The notes beneath the pieces are model-generated. The model did no database searches and was not told where the DNA came from. It saw nothing but the letters and a program-made list of their open reading frames with translations. A stretch of DNA of 56,992 bases from Zygnema cylindricum (lineage: Eukaryota; Streptophyta; Zygnematophyceae; Zygnematales; Zygnemataceae): assembly GCA_037447655.1 (NCBI GenBank), contig JBBHKE010002043.1, forward strand, positions 1 to 56,992, given 5' to 3'. Positions 1 through 12,530 of this stretch are shown here, piece after piece (within the stretch, counting starts at the first letter, position 1; every line of letters starts with the position of its first letter). A program made the position numbers and the translations under genes.

Positions 1-2170
1 GCCTTTCCGAAAAGTCTCGATAATCAATATGTTGAGATGGTAAGTGCAAACGTGGATGATTGCGGGACATCAGTTTTGTGTACTTAGATATCACCATCGT
101 GATACATCCATATCAACTTAGCGAGACTTCCATTTACTTTTGCGATACATCCTTATCATTTTACGATACATCGATATCAATTTTGCAACGCATCGACATT
201 AATTTCTCGATATATCGCAAGCAGTTCTGCGATATATCGATATCAGCTCTGCAATACATCGATATTGGTTTTGCGATACATCAATATCGGATCTGTGTTA
301 CATCGATATCAGTTTTGTGAATTTAGATATCAGTTTTGCAATACATGGATACCAATTTTGCAACACATCAACAACAATCTCCCGGTATCGATATCGGTGT
401 TTGCAATGAAACCGATAATAGTTTTGCGATACATCAATATCACTTCTGCGCTCCACCGATATCAGCTTTGCTATACATTTAGATCACTTCTGCGATACTC
501 ACGATATCTATATTGCAATATACCATTGTCAATATATCGATACATCCATATCAATTTTGCAACACATCAACATCGGTTATCCAGTACATCGATATAACTT
601 TTGGGGCATAGCGATATCAGTTTTACGATACATCGATATCACTTTTGCGATACATTGATATTTATTTTGCGATATATCAATATCGATTTAGCAATACATC
701 CTTATCAATTTAGCGATACGAAACACATCGACATCAGTTCTACGATGCATCGATATCAGTTTTCGATACGTCGATAACAACTTTTGCGATACGTCGATAA
801 ACTATTTTTATATCAATATTGATTTAGCGATACATCAATATCAGTTTTTCAACAAAGCGGCATCAGTCCTTTGAACATCGATATCAATTCTCCGATATAA
901 CGATATAGCGATACACTCACATCAATTTTTTGATAAACTCTGCGCTCCTCTGATATCGGTTTTGCGATACATCGAATCAGTTTTACAACACATCGCCATC
1001 GGTTTTCTGATATATCAAGATCACTTTTACGATACAAAGATATCTATTTGCGATATATCAAACTCAATAGAGCGATAATTTCATATCAATTTGGCGATAC
1101 ATCGATATCAATTTTGCAAAACATTAGCATCGATTTTGCGATACATCAATATCACTTCTACGATACAGCGATGTAGCGATACATTCATATCAACTTCACG
1201 TTACATCGATGTAGATTTTGCAACAGTTTCTCGACACATCGATATCACTTTTGCGATACATCGATATCTGTTTTGCGGTATATGCGATATATCAATATCC
1301 ATTTAGCAATACATCGACTTGATTTTACAACACATCGACATCGGTTTTCCGATACATCGAGATCACTACTGCGGTACAACGATATCTATTTTGTGATACA
1401 TCAATATCGATGTAGCGATACATCCATGTCAATTTTGCAACACACTGACATCAATTATGCTCTACATGGATATCACATCTACGATACAGCAATGCAGCGA
1501 TGCATTCATATCAAATTCACGATACATCGATTCTGGTTTTGCAACACATTGGCATCAGTTTTTCAATACATCAATATCAGTTCTACGATACAGGGATATA
1601 TCGAAACATTCACATCAATTTTGCGATACGTTGACATCGATTTTGCAACACATAGGGGTCGAATTCTCGAAACATCTATATCATTTCTGTGCTCCACCGA
1701 TATCAATCTTGCGATACATTAAAATCACTTCTGCGATACTTAAGATATCTATATTGCATTATACCAATGTCAAGATAGCGATACATCCATATCAATTTAG
1801 CGATTCATCGATATCACTTCTACAATACAGCGATATTGCGATACATTCATATCAATTTCACCATACAACGATATCGGTTTTGCCACACGTCGACAGGTTT
1901 TCCGATACATCAATATCACTTCTGCTATCTGTTTTCTGCTACATCGAGTTCACTTCTGCGATACGTCGATACAGCGATACATTCACGTTAATTTTGCTAT
2001 ACTTCGACACCCATTTTGAAACACATCGGTGTCGAACTCTCGGTACATCGATATTACTTCTGGACTCCACCAAGACCGGTTTTTGATACATGGATACCAC
2101 TTCTGCGACACAACGATATCTGTTTACCGATATATCAATATCTATTTAGCGATTCATCGATATCAATTTT
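1..2170. repeat. Degenerate ~22-bp satellite/minisatellite array
   Basis: About 2.1 kb consists of diverged copies of a unit close to ACATCGATATCAGTTTTGCGAT (counted at 21-22 bp), usually beginning ACATCGATATC and ending TTTTGCGAT. Open frames up to about 200 codons occur on the plus strand, but they only translate the repeat into Ile/Tyr/Ser/His-rich text, so I do not call them genes. The array runs off the left edge of the window. Confidence 0.85.
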
Positions 2171-3976
2171 GATTCGTCCTTTTGGTTCTCAAGCCGTCGG
2201 GTGAAAACATTTTTCAGTACGGTAAACCGTGATTCAACAAATACCCATTTCCCGTAGGCAAGAAATTCGTGTACCAAATGTTTGACCTTGTAACTGGATT
2301 TTTTATTTTCTGTTTTTATGTATATTTTTATAATTGACGTCCAGTCAACTGTTTTTGTCAAGATTTTTTACTCCCTAATTTATATATCAAACCATACACG
2401 AATTGGTCAAGTTAGCCGGTTGATATATTTGAACTTTCATTCCGACCGCAAGACTAGAGTTAAGTAGAGGGTGATTTGCAAGTCCAAATACAAACTTTAA
2501 TTATAGTGATCATAATTCTTGCAGCCAATAAAGCCATCATTGTCGACGTCATAAGAAAACATGAAAGAACGCTAAAGCCACAAAGGAACATTACAGGACT
2601 AACAAGAGAAAAGTGTAAGGAACAATCCTTGCCGAGAAGACAAGAATGAAAACACAAGAAACACAGACAGCAATTACTCATTCGAAATCACTAGGAATAC
2701 AATTTAGCAAATGAAACAAAGGTTTATGACATGACCTATTGACAACTGGTTTTATTTTGGAGACAACCCACTTCAATTAATGCAATGAATGATCCCAATA
2801 ATATGTTTTTTTGTCGCACGTCCGAATAATAGACGAGAAGAATAAAGAACTCAAAGCACTGTCAGGTCAAATATTAAAAATACATCCTAAATAAGGTAAA
2901 AAAAGAAAAAAAAAATAGAAACTAATTATGGCTTGTGAAAACGACGTTCTAGCACTAAAAATGATACGCAATAAGAACCATAAAATAGCGAAACACAGCA
3001 TCACAACAAATATAATTAATGCTAAATAATGCTCTAACGTATAATATGGCAAAAGTTGAATAAAACTCGAGAGATTTTGATAAACCGATACTCCTTTTGT
3101 CATTTGCTAGCGTTTTCCTATTCCCCTATTATTACATAAGTCAGGAATTTCCATAACGGGAGGTCTTGAACTCTTGTAATTAAATTAGGGTTATTTAATT
3201 ATCACTTCACTACTCCTTAAATTAATCATGTGTTCCACATTATATACTGTCTTTGTTAATAATCGGCTGCTTAGCACTTGCTTTTTTTGTGATTGCCATT
3301 AATAAGTCCAAAAACCATTAATGGCAACAAAGAGATTCACATCCGGAAGATCCCAACCATACATATACTTTTTCACAACTTTTGACATGGGGTTTTCTTT
3401 GGCTTTTCTTTTTTGTGAATATATAAACACCAAATCTGGGTTCTCCTTTTCATTTTTCTTTTTCCACCTGTCACCGAATCCAAAAATCCCAGATTTTCAG
3501 AGTCCTTAATCATAAAGGAAGGGAGAGAAGGAGGGAGGGAGGTATGGAGGCAGGGCAGGAGAAAGGAGGGGAGGGGGACGGGGAGGGAAGGGAAGGGGAT
3601 GAGGGAGAAGGACATCAACCTTACATACTTTCCAGAAGAACCCTTTCCCCCGTCCCTCCCCCCTGGCCCCCCCAAAGAAAAAAAAAGCGTGCACGCCTCA
3701 CCTGTTTCCTTTGTCCTCTTCTTTCCTTGTCTGTTTCCTCACATGACCACACAGGCACATCCGCCAGATGCCGCTGTTTTGTCCTTTTGTGCTGAGACAG
3801 AATCTGAAGACTGTCCGTTTCCAGTTTTGGCAGTTACTGCGGTAGAAAGATTTGGAGTCGCTCTCGGAGAAGATTTGACATTGGAAGACGGCAATTCAAA
3901 TCCCATGTTCTGATTTTGCTTCCTCGCAGGACTACTCGCCTTAAACTCATCTCTCCTCTCCCTCTCCCTCTCCCTC
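2171..3976. other. Intergenic stretch, no supported gene
   Basis: AT-rich sequence with small open frames of biased composition. GGGA/CCCT-rich tracts lie at 3510-3680. The right part is downstream of the kinase stop codon and may be its 3' UTR. I searched the minus strand here for a U-box exon and saw none. Confidence 0.6.
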
Positions 3977-4075
3977 TCACTCTCCCTCTCCCTCTCCCTC
4001 TCCCTCTCCTTCTCCCTCTCTCTCTCCCTCTCTGCCCTCTCCCTCTCCCTCTCCCTCTCCCTCTCCTTCTCCGCT
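3951..4075 (+). repeat. CCTCTC-type microsatellite overlapping the kinase stop codon
   Basis: This is a pyrimidine-rich hexanucleotide repeat (CCCTCT/CCCTTCT variants). On the minus strand most of it is translated as the Gly-Glu run at the end of the kinase, and the TGA at 3979-3977 lies inside the repeat. The exact C-terminus therefore depends on the repeat length. Confidence 0.85.
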
Positions 4076-4899
4076 GCCGCTACCCGCCGCTTCTTTCCTC
4101 TCTCTCTCGTCCTCCAACCTCCTCTCCTCCGCGGCCTTTAATTTCGCGGCCTCCTCTCTCGCTACCAAAAGTGCCTCCTCTTTTGCCTTAGCCTCAGCTC
4201 TCGCTCTCTCCTTCTTCACCTCCTGTTCCAAAACCTCGGCCGCGGCCCCCTCACAAATTTCCAGTAACGCAGGAATCACCTCCTCCTCTAAATCCGGTCT
4301 ATCTTTTCTATCCATTTCCGAACACCATAACCCTAAATTTGCCATATCCATTACAAGCCCCTTTGGCCACTCTCCCGCTCTCTGATCCAAAAGGGTATTC
4401 AAATTATCTTGTTCAACTGCAATATCTATTTTTCTAAGATTTGGAATCCCTCCCACTAACAACTGAAGTAACACAATCCCAAACGAATATACGTCGGATT
4501 TGGGACCGAGATATCCTCTTCGAGCACAAAGATATTCGGGATCGACATAATGCTCGGTTCCCACAATAACGGATTTTCGGATAATGTGAGTGTTTCCATT
4601 TTGCATATCGGCCATAAGTCGGGCGAGTCCTACATCTCCCAATTTCGCGACAAAGTCGGCGTCTAAAAGTACATTTGCGGGTTTCACATCTCGATGGACA
4701 ATGGGGGGATTTCGAGTGTGGAGATGGTGGAGTGCAGCAGCCACCTGAATTAGTGTGGATTGGGGTTTTTATTAAAGATTGCCTCAAAAAGTGGGTGGTT
4801 TAGAATCTGTTTTTAGATGAACGCCAAACTTTTGAGGCACACTTAGATCAGCTTTTCGCTCTATTAGTAGGTAAATTTGTGGAGAGAGAGAGAGAAAGA

Positions 4900-4945
<46 letters not shown>

Positions 4946-7900
4946 AGAGAGAGAGAGGGATTATAAAAGAAAACCAACAAACTTACCTCCATTGCTATTC
5001 GACATCGATCAGGCCAAAGCAACGGTGGAGATCCTCCCATACAAAGAAGTCGGTCCTCCAAAGAACCGTTACAAAGATACTCGTAAACCAAACTTCGATC
5101 CTCAATAGAATACCCTAAAAGCCTCACTAGATTTGGGTGTTCACATCTTTTTTGCACTTCAAGTTCTCTTTCAATCTCTTCCATGGCCGCATTATGTTCC
5201 GGATTTTTCAATTGTTTAATCGCAACATCCACACCATCTAACATTCCTCTATAAACGATCCCATAACTTCCTTCTCCTAAAATATGATTGGGCCAAAAAT
5301 GATCCATAGCAACATGTAATTCTTTCATCGCATAAATCTTAAAATCGGTTTTGACACGTGGCACAATAAGGGGTACATTGGATTGGCCCATACTTTCTCG
5401 GATTGCTCTCCCAACAGCGATTTCCGCTTCTTCCTTTGCTTTTCGGTCCATTTTGCCCTAAAAAATGGGAAGAAATTTTGAAGAAACCCACATCCCATTT
5501 TCAATACAAGATTGGGTTTTGACGGAGATTTTAAATATCTGGTTTGTTTTTACATTTTAAAGTTATAACATATAACTAAATTCCACCATAATTCACAAAA
5601 AAAAAAATTCTCAGCTTGTAAACAAACACCAAAAACATCCATCCATTCATTTTTTCCTCAGCTCTCCTTTCTCACACCAAAACACAGCGTAAAATAACAA
5701 AGAAAAAGAAGAAACTTTTCTTGCTTACCCTTCCTCCCATCGATGTTGGTAAATTAGCTTTTGACGCAAGTTTTCCCGACATTTTCGCAGCTCTAGTAAT
5801 ACTTGGAGGAGGGAGGGCAAATTCTACTTTCCCTCCTGTCTGGTCTCCGGAACCCTCCTCAGAATAAGACTGGGTAGAAGAACCGGAAGTCATAGACTGT
5901 AAATTTCCAGCTCTATATGCCAACCTGGCCCGTTGTAAAGGGGTTAATCCGTCTTCCCCAATAACTGGTACTAGATCTTCATCTTCTGCGGATAAATCAA
6001 TTACGTTTACTCCGGAAACTTTGTGTTCTGATTCTTCCGCTTTTCTGTCTCCGCCTGCTTGTTCTTCTTGTACGTGTACTTGTTCTACTTCTCCTTCTCC
6101 TTCTCCTCTTGCTTGTTCTCCTTCTATTTGTGCTTGTATTTGTTCTCCTTCTCTTTCTCCTTCTCCCTGTCCCTCTCTGGGACTTCTAAAAGGTACAGAT
6201 TCTGTTTCTAACACAAAAACCTCACTGTTCACTCCTCTCTCTTCTCCCGCTCCGTCGCTCTGTTCTCTCCTCTCTGGTGCCATCCCTGTACTATCCTGTA
6301 GAATCTCTCTCATAGCTTTGCCCCCCTCCTCGTCCTGCCCATCTCCTCCTCTCAATCTCTCCTCTCTAACTACCACTCCATCTTTTCTTTCGAAAGTCTC
6401 CTCCTCCTCCTTCCCATCTCCTCCTGATGCAGAAGCCGCTGATACATCCGCAACGTCAGTCACAAATTTTTCCTCTTTCGTCTCTCCCTCATCTTTTTTC
6501 TCCTTGTCCTTTTCTTCTTCCACACTTTTTTGAGTTACAGATATTTCTTTCTCAGCATTTCCTTCTTCAACCACTGCCTCTGAATTTGTCTCCTCCTCTT
6601 GTACAACCCTCTCCTCGGCTATACATGCCTCCACTGATGGAGAAAAAACTGCTTTAACCGACCCTTCCACTACCACTCCATCCACCATCTCTTCCTGGGA
6701 AACCTCCTCCTCCTCCTTACCTTCTGCCACTACTCCCTCAGCTTTCTTTTTGTCCACTGTTCTGATATCCACAACCAACTCTTTCTCCTCTCCTTCTCCT
6801 TCTCTTTCTGTGGTTTCTGACAAAGCTGCCCGGTGTTCAACAGCCACAGGAATAGTAGGGAGAGGTTCTTCCTTCTTCTCTACCTCTCCCACCTCGTCTT
6901 CTGAGGCCACTACAACTCTCTCATCCTCTCTTTCCTTCTGAAGACCCATGCTCTCTACTTCTCCCTCTACCTCTTCCTTTTGAACCTTCCCAAATAAATT
7001 TAACTGACCTCCTCCTCCTTCTCCCTCTCCCTTCACCTGACTTCCTTCCTCTCCTTCTCCCTCTTCCTTTTTTACCGCTCCCAATACAATACCCTGACCT
7101 CTTTGCCCTACCTCTTCCTCTCCATTATTTCCCTCGCCCTTCAAATTCACCTGACCTCTATCCTCTCCCCTGCCCTCTCCTTCTCCCATTTTTATCTCCT
7201 CCAATATGTTCACCTCACCTCCTTTTTTTCCTTCCCACGGTTCATTCTTACCTTCCTCTGTCCCTAACTCTCCCTTGCCCTCCAAAATTTCATCCTCTCC
7301 TCCATTTCCGTCCGCTTCCTTCTCCTCTCTCTCCCCGTCAAAATATTGCTTTTCTTCTGGCGATTCAGAAGCCCGAGGAGATTCTTGAGGAGTACGAGAG
7401 GGGGGGCTTTCAATAGTAGGAAGAGGAGGAGATATTCTTCTCGGTGAAAATCTGGGAATCTCCCCAAAAGCACCGGAAGAGTTAGGAGAAACTACTGCAG
7501 GAAAACTTGTCGGTGAACCAGAATAAGAACCAATGTACCTCTCTCCTCCTCCTCCTCCTCCATCTTCCCCATCTTCTCTCCCACTTTCCACCGCATAACC
7601 GAGACCCACATCAACATTCAATGGACCTACCACTTCTCCTACTTCTCCCTCATTCTCCTTCCCCACATTCCGATTTCTCCATCTCTCTCTTCTTGAAACC
7701 AGAGCAGGAACCAAAGAGGAAGGCCCATTGTGAACTCCTAGCATTTGTGAACTCCCATTTGTACTACTGAAAGAGGAGGAACTTCCTCCTCCTTCTGCCT
7801 CACTCTCTATTACTCCTAGAACAGAAGAGGGAGAGAAACTTCTACTAGAGAGCAGTTCCCCTGTACTGGAAACCTCCTTATGCTTTTTTCCGTCCACAAC

Positions 7901-9761
7901 AGAAATTGCTATACAGCCCAGAGGTTGTTTTCCAGGAGCCGTACAATATGCAATTGTGCCCCAACTGCAAACAAAGAAACACAAACACATGAATAAATTA
8001 AATCACTTATGTTGAATTAGATTGAATCGAATTAGACCCAGTTAAAAACGTTTATGTTAAACTCAAGTTAGGCCAAAAGAATCTCCCGCTTTCAAATTTG
8101 TCATCAAGCCTATCCTGACTGCAGTGAAATCTCGGGATAGTGATCGAAATTTGCACCTTTTGGTATAAAATGGCACAAACAAGTACCAATTTTGTACCAA
8201 AGAGGTACAAATCTCGGTCAACATCCCATATTTCACCATAGTCCGAATAGGCTTAATATTCCATTATGCTTTGACAGTTCTATTTGGGTCCCATATTCAC
8301 GGAGGTTCCAAAATGTAGTGTTTGCAAGTGTTCGATTCTCAACTAAACTGCTCATCGTTATTAGCATTAAGGATTTCTAAGCATTAATGTGAAATTAGAA
8401 TTAGAATATATGATACTAATTTAGTGCAGGGAGACAGATAGTAGTCCACTCCCTCATATAGTGTTGTTAACACTATTTTATGACAAAAAAAGTCGCGAAT
8501 GAATTAGTGTTATTAACTCTAATAACGATAAGCAGTATAGCTGTTCATGCGGTGTTCTAATTCAAAGTTCAGTTGTCAGTACCAAACAGTTCAGCGTTTA
8601 CCAGTCAGCATGTTACGTTTCAGGCTGTCCATATTTGGTGTTCCATGTTCAATTTTCAGTGTGGACTGTTTTATTTGCAGTTTTCAGTGTCTCCCTCTCC
8701 CTTTTCCCTCTTCCCTCTTCTCTCTTCCCACTTTCCCCTTCCCTCTCCTCTCTTTCTCTTCTTCTCCTTCCCCCCTTCTACCACTACTTATTAAGTGTGT
8801 AGTATTCAACCTCCAATAATTCAGGATATTACGTGCTTAGCCTTCACCGGCTATAAGTCTGAAATGTGTAGTACCTGTAGAGATTCATGTCTTTGTGTAT
8901 CGTGTTTCAACAGTTCGATTTGATAGAGCTCCTCATTTTGACAATTTAACAGCCTTCAGGGTTTTGACAGCGTAGCACAATGCTGTATTTTGACAGTTTA
9001 ACAGAATTTCTAGGCTTAATTGTTCAATGGAGTGTTCTGTGTTTTGACCATTTAAAAGAGTTTATGCTTAGGCAGCTAAACAGAGTTTCAAGTTTTGTAC
9101 TTTCGACTGTGCTCCAAGTGAACCGTTTAACTGTGTTCCGTGTTTACACAGTTAACAGTTAGAACACTTGTACAGTTCATGCTTCAATGTTCGGTCAAAG
9201 GTGTTCAATCTGTCTATGCAAATGGTTATCTTTACACACCAATCTACTTTGTGTTCTCATCTAAATCTTTCCAGAAGAAAGAAGATGGCATTCATAAGAA
9301 AATGGCATTCTAAATAACCATGATTTTCCCATTCCGACCACCAATTTTATTTCCCTCTTCACTCTCCCTGGTGCCGTCAGGTAGAAGAGGGAGGAATGGA
9401 GGAGGGAGAGACAGAAGAAGAGGAAGAGAGAGTTAGTTGAAGAGTAGATGGAGAGGGAAAAAGAGAGGGATATTAAGAAGAGATTACAGTGATGGCACAC
9501 TGAAATGGAGAAACGAAAACTTACTAGCCAAAAAAATGCAGAAATCAAAGGGAGAGGAAGAGGGATCAAGGTGAGATAGCAAGGACAATAACGAAAGCAT
9601 ATACAGTGAAAAGAGTTCATTTATTGACCAGAAAAAGGGCACAGATTAGCTGGAGAGAGAAGGGAAAGGACGGCGAGGGAGCAGGAGACATAAAAAAAAG
9701 AACATAGTGTAGGAAAGAACTTAGCAACCCAAAAAGGAACAAAGAAAGAGTTAGAGAGAGA

Positions 9762-9804
<43 letters not shown>

Positions 9805-12264
9805 ACGTGGTGGTAAGAGGAGATCCTCCGAGCACAAGTACCCCAACATTGAGGTTGGCCGCTGCCTCCATTATGGCTTCCGGTCGGAGGTCATTTTTCA
9901 GAACCTCGATCGACGAAGCCACCTAGGGCAACCACAAGAAAACAGAGACAAAAGAGGAAAGGAAGCTTGAGAAGAAAGCTAAAATATCAATATCCTTTTC
10001 CAGTTAACAGGATCGACCATGAAATTCCCAGGTTTCTCGTGTGGTCGGACTCTATTTCTCTAGTCTCCTCCCCACGTCTACTCCTTCCCATCTTGCTCGT
10101 CTTCTATCCTTTCCCTTCCCTCTCCTAAATCGTCTGCGTTCTCGGTGTCGCTATCCTTTACTGGTTCTTCTCTCCTATTCTATCTTTCTCCTAGAGCCCC
10201 TCCCTGGCGTTGCTCTCCTCCGCTATTTCTCCACTCTGCTCTCCCCTCCTCTCTCTCCTACCTGTCCTACCTATCCTATATGTGCTTATCACATGTACTC
10301 CCATTTGTATCACTCTCCTTTCCCTTCCCAACTGCATTTTCTCTTATCGTCTTTCAATTTCTTTCCTTCATCTTCAGTTTAGAAACTCACAGTAAAGTAT
10401 ACTTCACCATTAAAAACATGCTGGAGGAGCAGGAGATAAGAGAAAGGGGCAGAGAGTGAAAGAACGAGATGGCGTGGACACCTCCAAGGAGGTAAAAGAG
10501 AAAAACAAAAGGGCGAGGGAGAGAAAGAGCCAGAAGTGGACCATTCGAAAAAAGGAAAAGTTCAAAATCAAATTAGAGCAATATTGACAATCCCGCAATA
10601 CTGACAAAAAACAAACAGTAATGAAAGGTAAAAATAAAAGGTTTTTAAAAATACCTCAGCCTCGTCGCAGAGGTCCTGCAAGTCAGACAAAAATGGCAAA
10701 ACATTTTCGCTCACGTGTTCGGCAACTGCCCGAGGTTCGGCTTCACTCACTCGAATCATTTTGCCATCTAACCGCAGGGAAAAAAAAAAACAGGAGGAGG
10801 GAAAGAATGCAGTAAGCTTCAAGTGCGATGGCTCTAAAAAAGTATAAGGGGAGGAAAGAGAAAAATATAAACAAAAGAACACATGTCTTTAACATTTTTG
10901 TACACAAAAAATATCAAAAATTAGAAAGTTCACAAAAGACCACAAAAGACCATCTTCTACACAAAATACACTAGAATAAGAGAAAATAAAATTCCAGACT
11001 TATCATTTGTTGTGTTATTGACCTAGGGTGCTTAAAAACGGTGATGGAGTGCCTCTCCTCTCCCTTCCCTCTCCCACTCGCTCTCCTCTCTCGCTCCCCC
11101 CTCTTCCTCTGCCATGTCATTTACCTAGTGTGCTTTAAAAAGGCGAAAAAACTCTCTCTCCCCCTCCCTCCCTCTCCCAAGGCCCCTCTCCCATTCCTCT
11201 AACAATACACAGAAAAAGGTTGCAGGTGACAAAGTTCCAATATTTTCTTCATACACACTAAAAGAGTATATTTTTGAGACGACAGTCAACTGCATGGAGA
11301 CAGTTTTTAGACCGAATATGAAGACAAACATATGATTTTCAGAAACATCAGAAAGGATTAAAGTAAAAAAAAAAAAAAAAAAAAAAAAACGTAATAAAAC
11401 AAAAATGCCGCAAACTGATCCATTCAAAATCAGTAAAATTGAATAAACTGGTCAAATCCAAACCAGAACTTCCAACCGAAACCTAAAAACCAATCCCTTG
11501 AAACTAATGACAACATCAGCCTAATTCCAGGTCCAGCTAGGTTTCCTATAGCAATCACTGTGTCTCAGTATCTGCCACGTGGACTAAAAAAAGTATTTTT
11601 TATCCTGCCATGAGTCTTGCAGTGATACTCCAGTTTGAGCCCCCTGCCATGTGTACTATGAAAAGAGGTTGTCTTTCAAGTCCTGCCACGTGTATTAAGG
11701 GCAATACTTTTCCATTCCTGCCACGTGTCCTTGCATCAACGATTCTGTTTCAGTTCCTCTGTAACCTATTTTAGCAGTGATTCTGGCTCGGCTCCTGAAG
11801 CAGTGCAGGTGTATTAAGAGAAGTACAGCATGAAACACTATTGGATTAAAGACATTATTACCGTGGAGTTTATATCAGTGTTATTAATTCTAACTAATTT
11901 CGAAGTAATGTTTCTGATTTTGAACCGTTTAGAATTAGCGTTAAAAAAAAAAAAAAAGTTTTTTCTGTAACACTATTTTGTGGTCAGAGGACAAAAAAAA
12001 AAACCGGCACGGAACTACTGTAGTGTTTTCAACACTAAAAACGATCCAAGGTGTATTTGTCCATTCCTGCCACGTGTCCTTGCAGCAGTGGTTGTTGCGC
12101 TTACATTCGTTTGGCACGTCCGATACAACGTGAATAAGTGTCACAAGCAGGTGCGGGAGAGCCTCGGGAATGGCGAATTCCGAGAGAGCCCATTGGAGGG
12201 CGGCTCGGCTGGCCTCGTCCGACCGTACGGCCACTCCGATGTGGAGGGCCTGGGGGTGGCCCAT
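3977..12264 (-). CDS. USP-domain receptor-like cytoplasmic kinase (six exons)
   Basis: My splice model has exons 12264-12105, 10767-10655, 9922-9807, 7964-5729, 5457-4987 and 4744-3977. All junctions are GT-AG and phases agree, giving 3864 nt and 1287 residues. Residues about 1-155 look like a universal stress protein (USP) domain: GVAVRSDEASRAALQWAL, then LPHLLVTLIHV, EVASSIEVL, NVGVLVLGGS and a final GTIAYCTAPGK. Residues about 160-875 are a Glu/Gly/Lys-rich acidic linker. The kinase domain covers about 930-1197, with GEGSYG, VAIK (Lys 956), HRDVKPAN (Asp 1051), GDVGLAR (Asp 1069; DVG replaces DFG), GTEHYVDPEY and RKDRPDL. This order matches plant USP-kinase/PUB-type kinases (RLCK IX-like), which often end in a U-box; I see no U-box here. 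The tail is charged, probably coiled coil, and ends in a Gly-Glu run encoded by a hexanucleotide repeat. The ATG at 12264 directly starts the USP homology. It is probably an active cytoplasmic Ser/Thr kinase, since Lys, HRD and Asp are present; the substrate is unknown. Confidence 0.88.
4745..4986 (-). other. Kinase intron 5 with GA microsatellite
   Basis: A GT-AG intron (gtaagt donor, ttcag acceptor) that splits the kinase domain after RCRIAME, just before helix E. It holds a GA/CT tract at about 4880-4960. Nothing else was recognised in it. Confidence 0.8.
7965..9806 (-). other. Kinase intron 3 with repeat fragments
   Basis: An 1842-bp GT-AG intron (gtaact donor, ttgcag acceptor). It contains degenerate repeats around 8540-9180 built on a word like TTTTGACAGTTTAACAG. 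Near 8380-8530 a stretch resembles the end of the TACACCG-TIR transposon family (ATTAGTGTTATTAACTCTAA). CT and GA tracts lie at 8690-8780 and 9740-9802. No coding sequence was recognised. Confidence 0.7.
9923..10654 (-). other. Kinase intron 2
   Basis: A 732-bp GT-AG intron (gtattt donor, cctag acceptor) joining DLCDEAE to VASSIEVL within the USP domain. It is pyrimidine-rich with A-rich stretches. No gene or mobile element was recognised. Confidence 0.7.
10768..12104 (-). other. Kinase intron 1 with repeated CCACGTG words
   Basis: A 1337-bp GT-AG intron (gtaagc donor, gttag acceptor). At 11570-12085 the phrase CTGCCACGTGT and close variants recur about six times. A poly-A run lies at about 11367-11388. 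Around 11850-12045 there are pieces resembling transposon ends (CAGTGTTATTAATTCTAA). The repeated ACGTG cores could be G-box-like regulatory sites or simply part of a dispersed repeat. Confidence 0.6.
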
Positions 12265-12530
12265 GGGGAAAGGAAGAGGGAGAGAGGGAATGAACAGAGA
12301 GAGTTGGAGGGAAGAAGAGAGAGGGAGAGAAGGGAATGAGGAGAGACAAGGGAGGCAACTAGGAATGAAGAAGGGAAAAGGTGTGGTTGTGAAATAAAAA
12401 CATTGTGGGGGGAGGAATAGGAAGAGAGTGGCAGATAGTGTAGAGAGAGGAGAGGAGAGGGGGAATAGGAGGAGAGAGGAAGAGAGAGGAAGAGAGAGGT
12501 AGAGAGAGGTAGAGACGAGCGAGAGGAGGA
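12265..12530 (-). promoter_or_regulatory. CT/GA-rich leader upstream of the kinase gene
   Basis: Directly upstream of the kinase ATG, the minus strand is strongly pyrimidine-rich (CTCTCC, TCTTCCTCTC). This is typical of plant 5' leaders and Y-patch core promoters. I see no clear TATA box, so the transcription start cannot be placed. Confidence 0.35.

Noticed and set aside
60-2204. Long open frames rich in Ile, Tyr, His and Ser
   Set aside because: They are translations of the ~22-bp satellite; all frames look alike and there is no gene-like start or splice context.
2460-3103. Minus-strand hydrophobic frames that could be small membrane proteins
   Set aside because: Short, AT-driven hydrophobicity, no homology pattern, no promoter or splice context.
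2171-3976. Possible U-box exon downstream of the kinase
   Set aside because: No CPI-type U-box motif was visible on the minus strand in any frame, and the kinase exon has an in-frame stop at 3977.
6021-7770. Plus-strand Ser/Pro-rich open frames
   Set aside because: They are antisense shadows of the acidic linker exon of the kinase gene.
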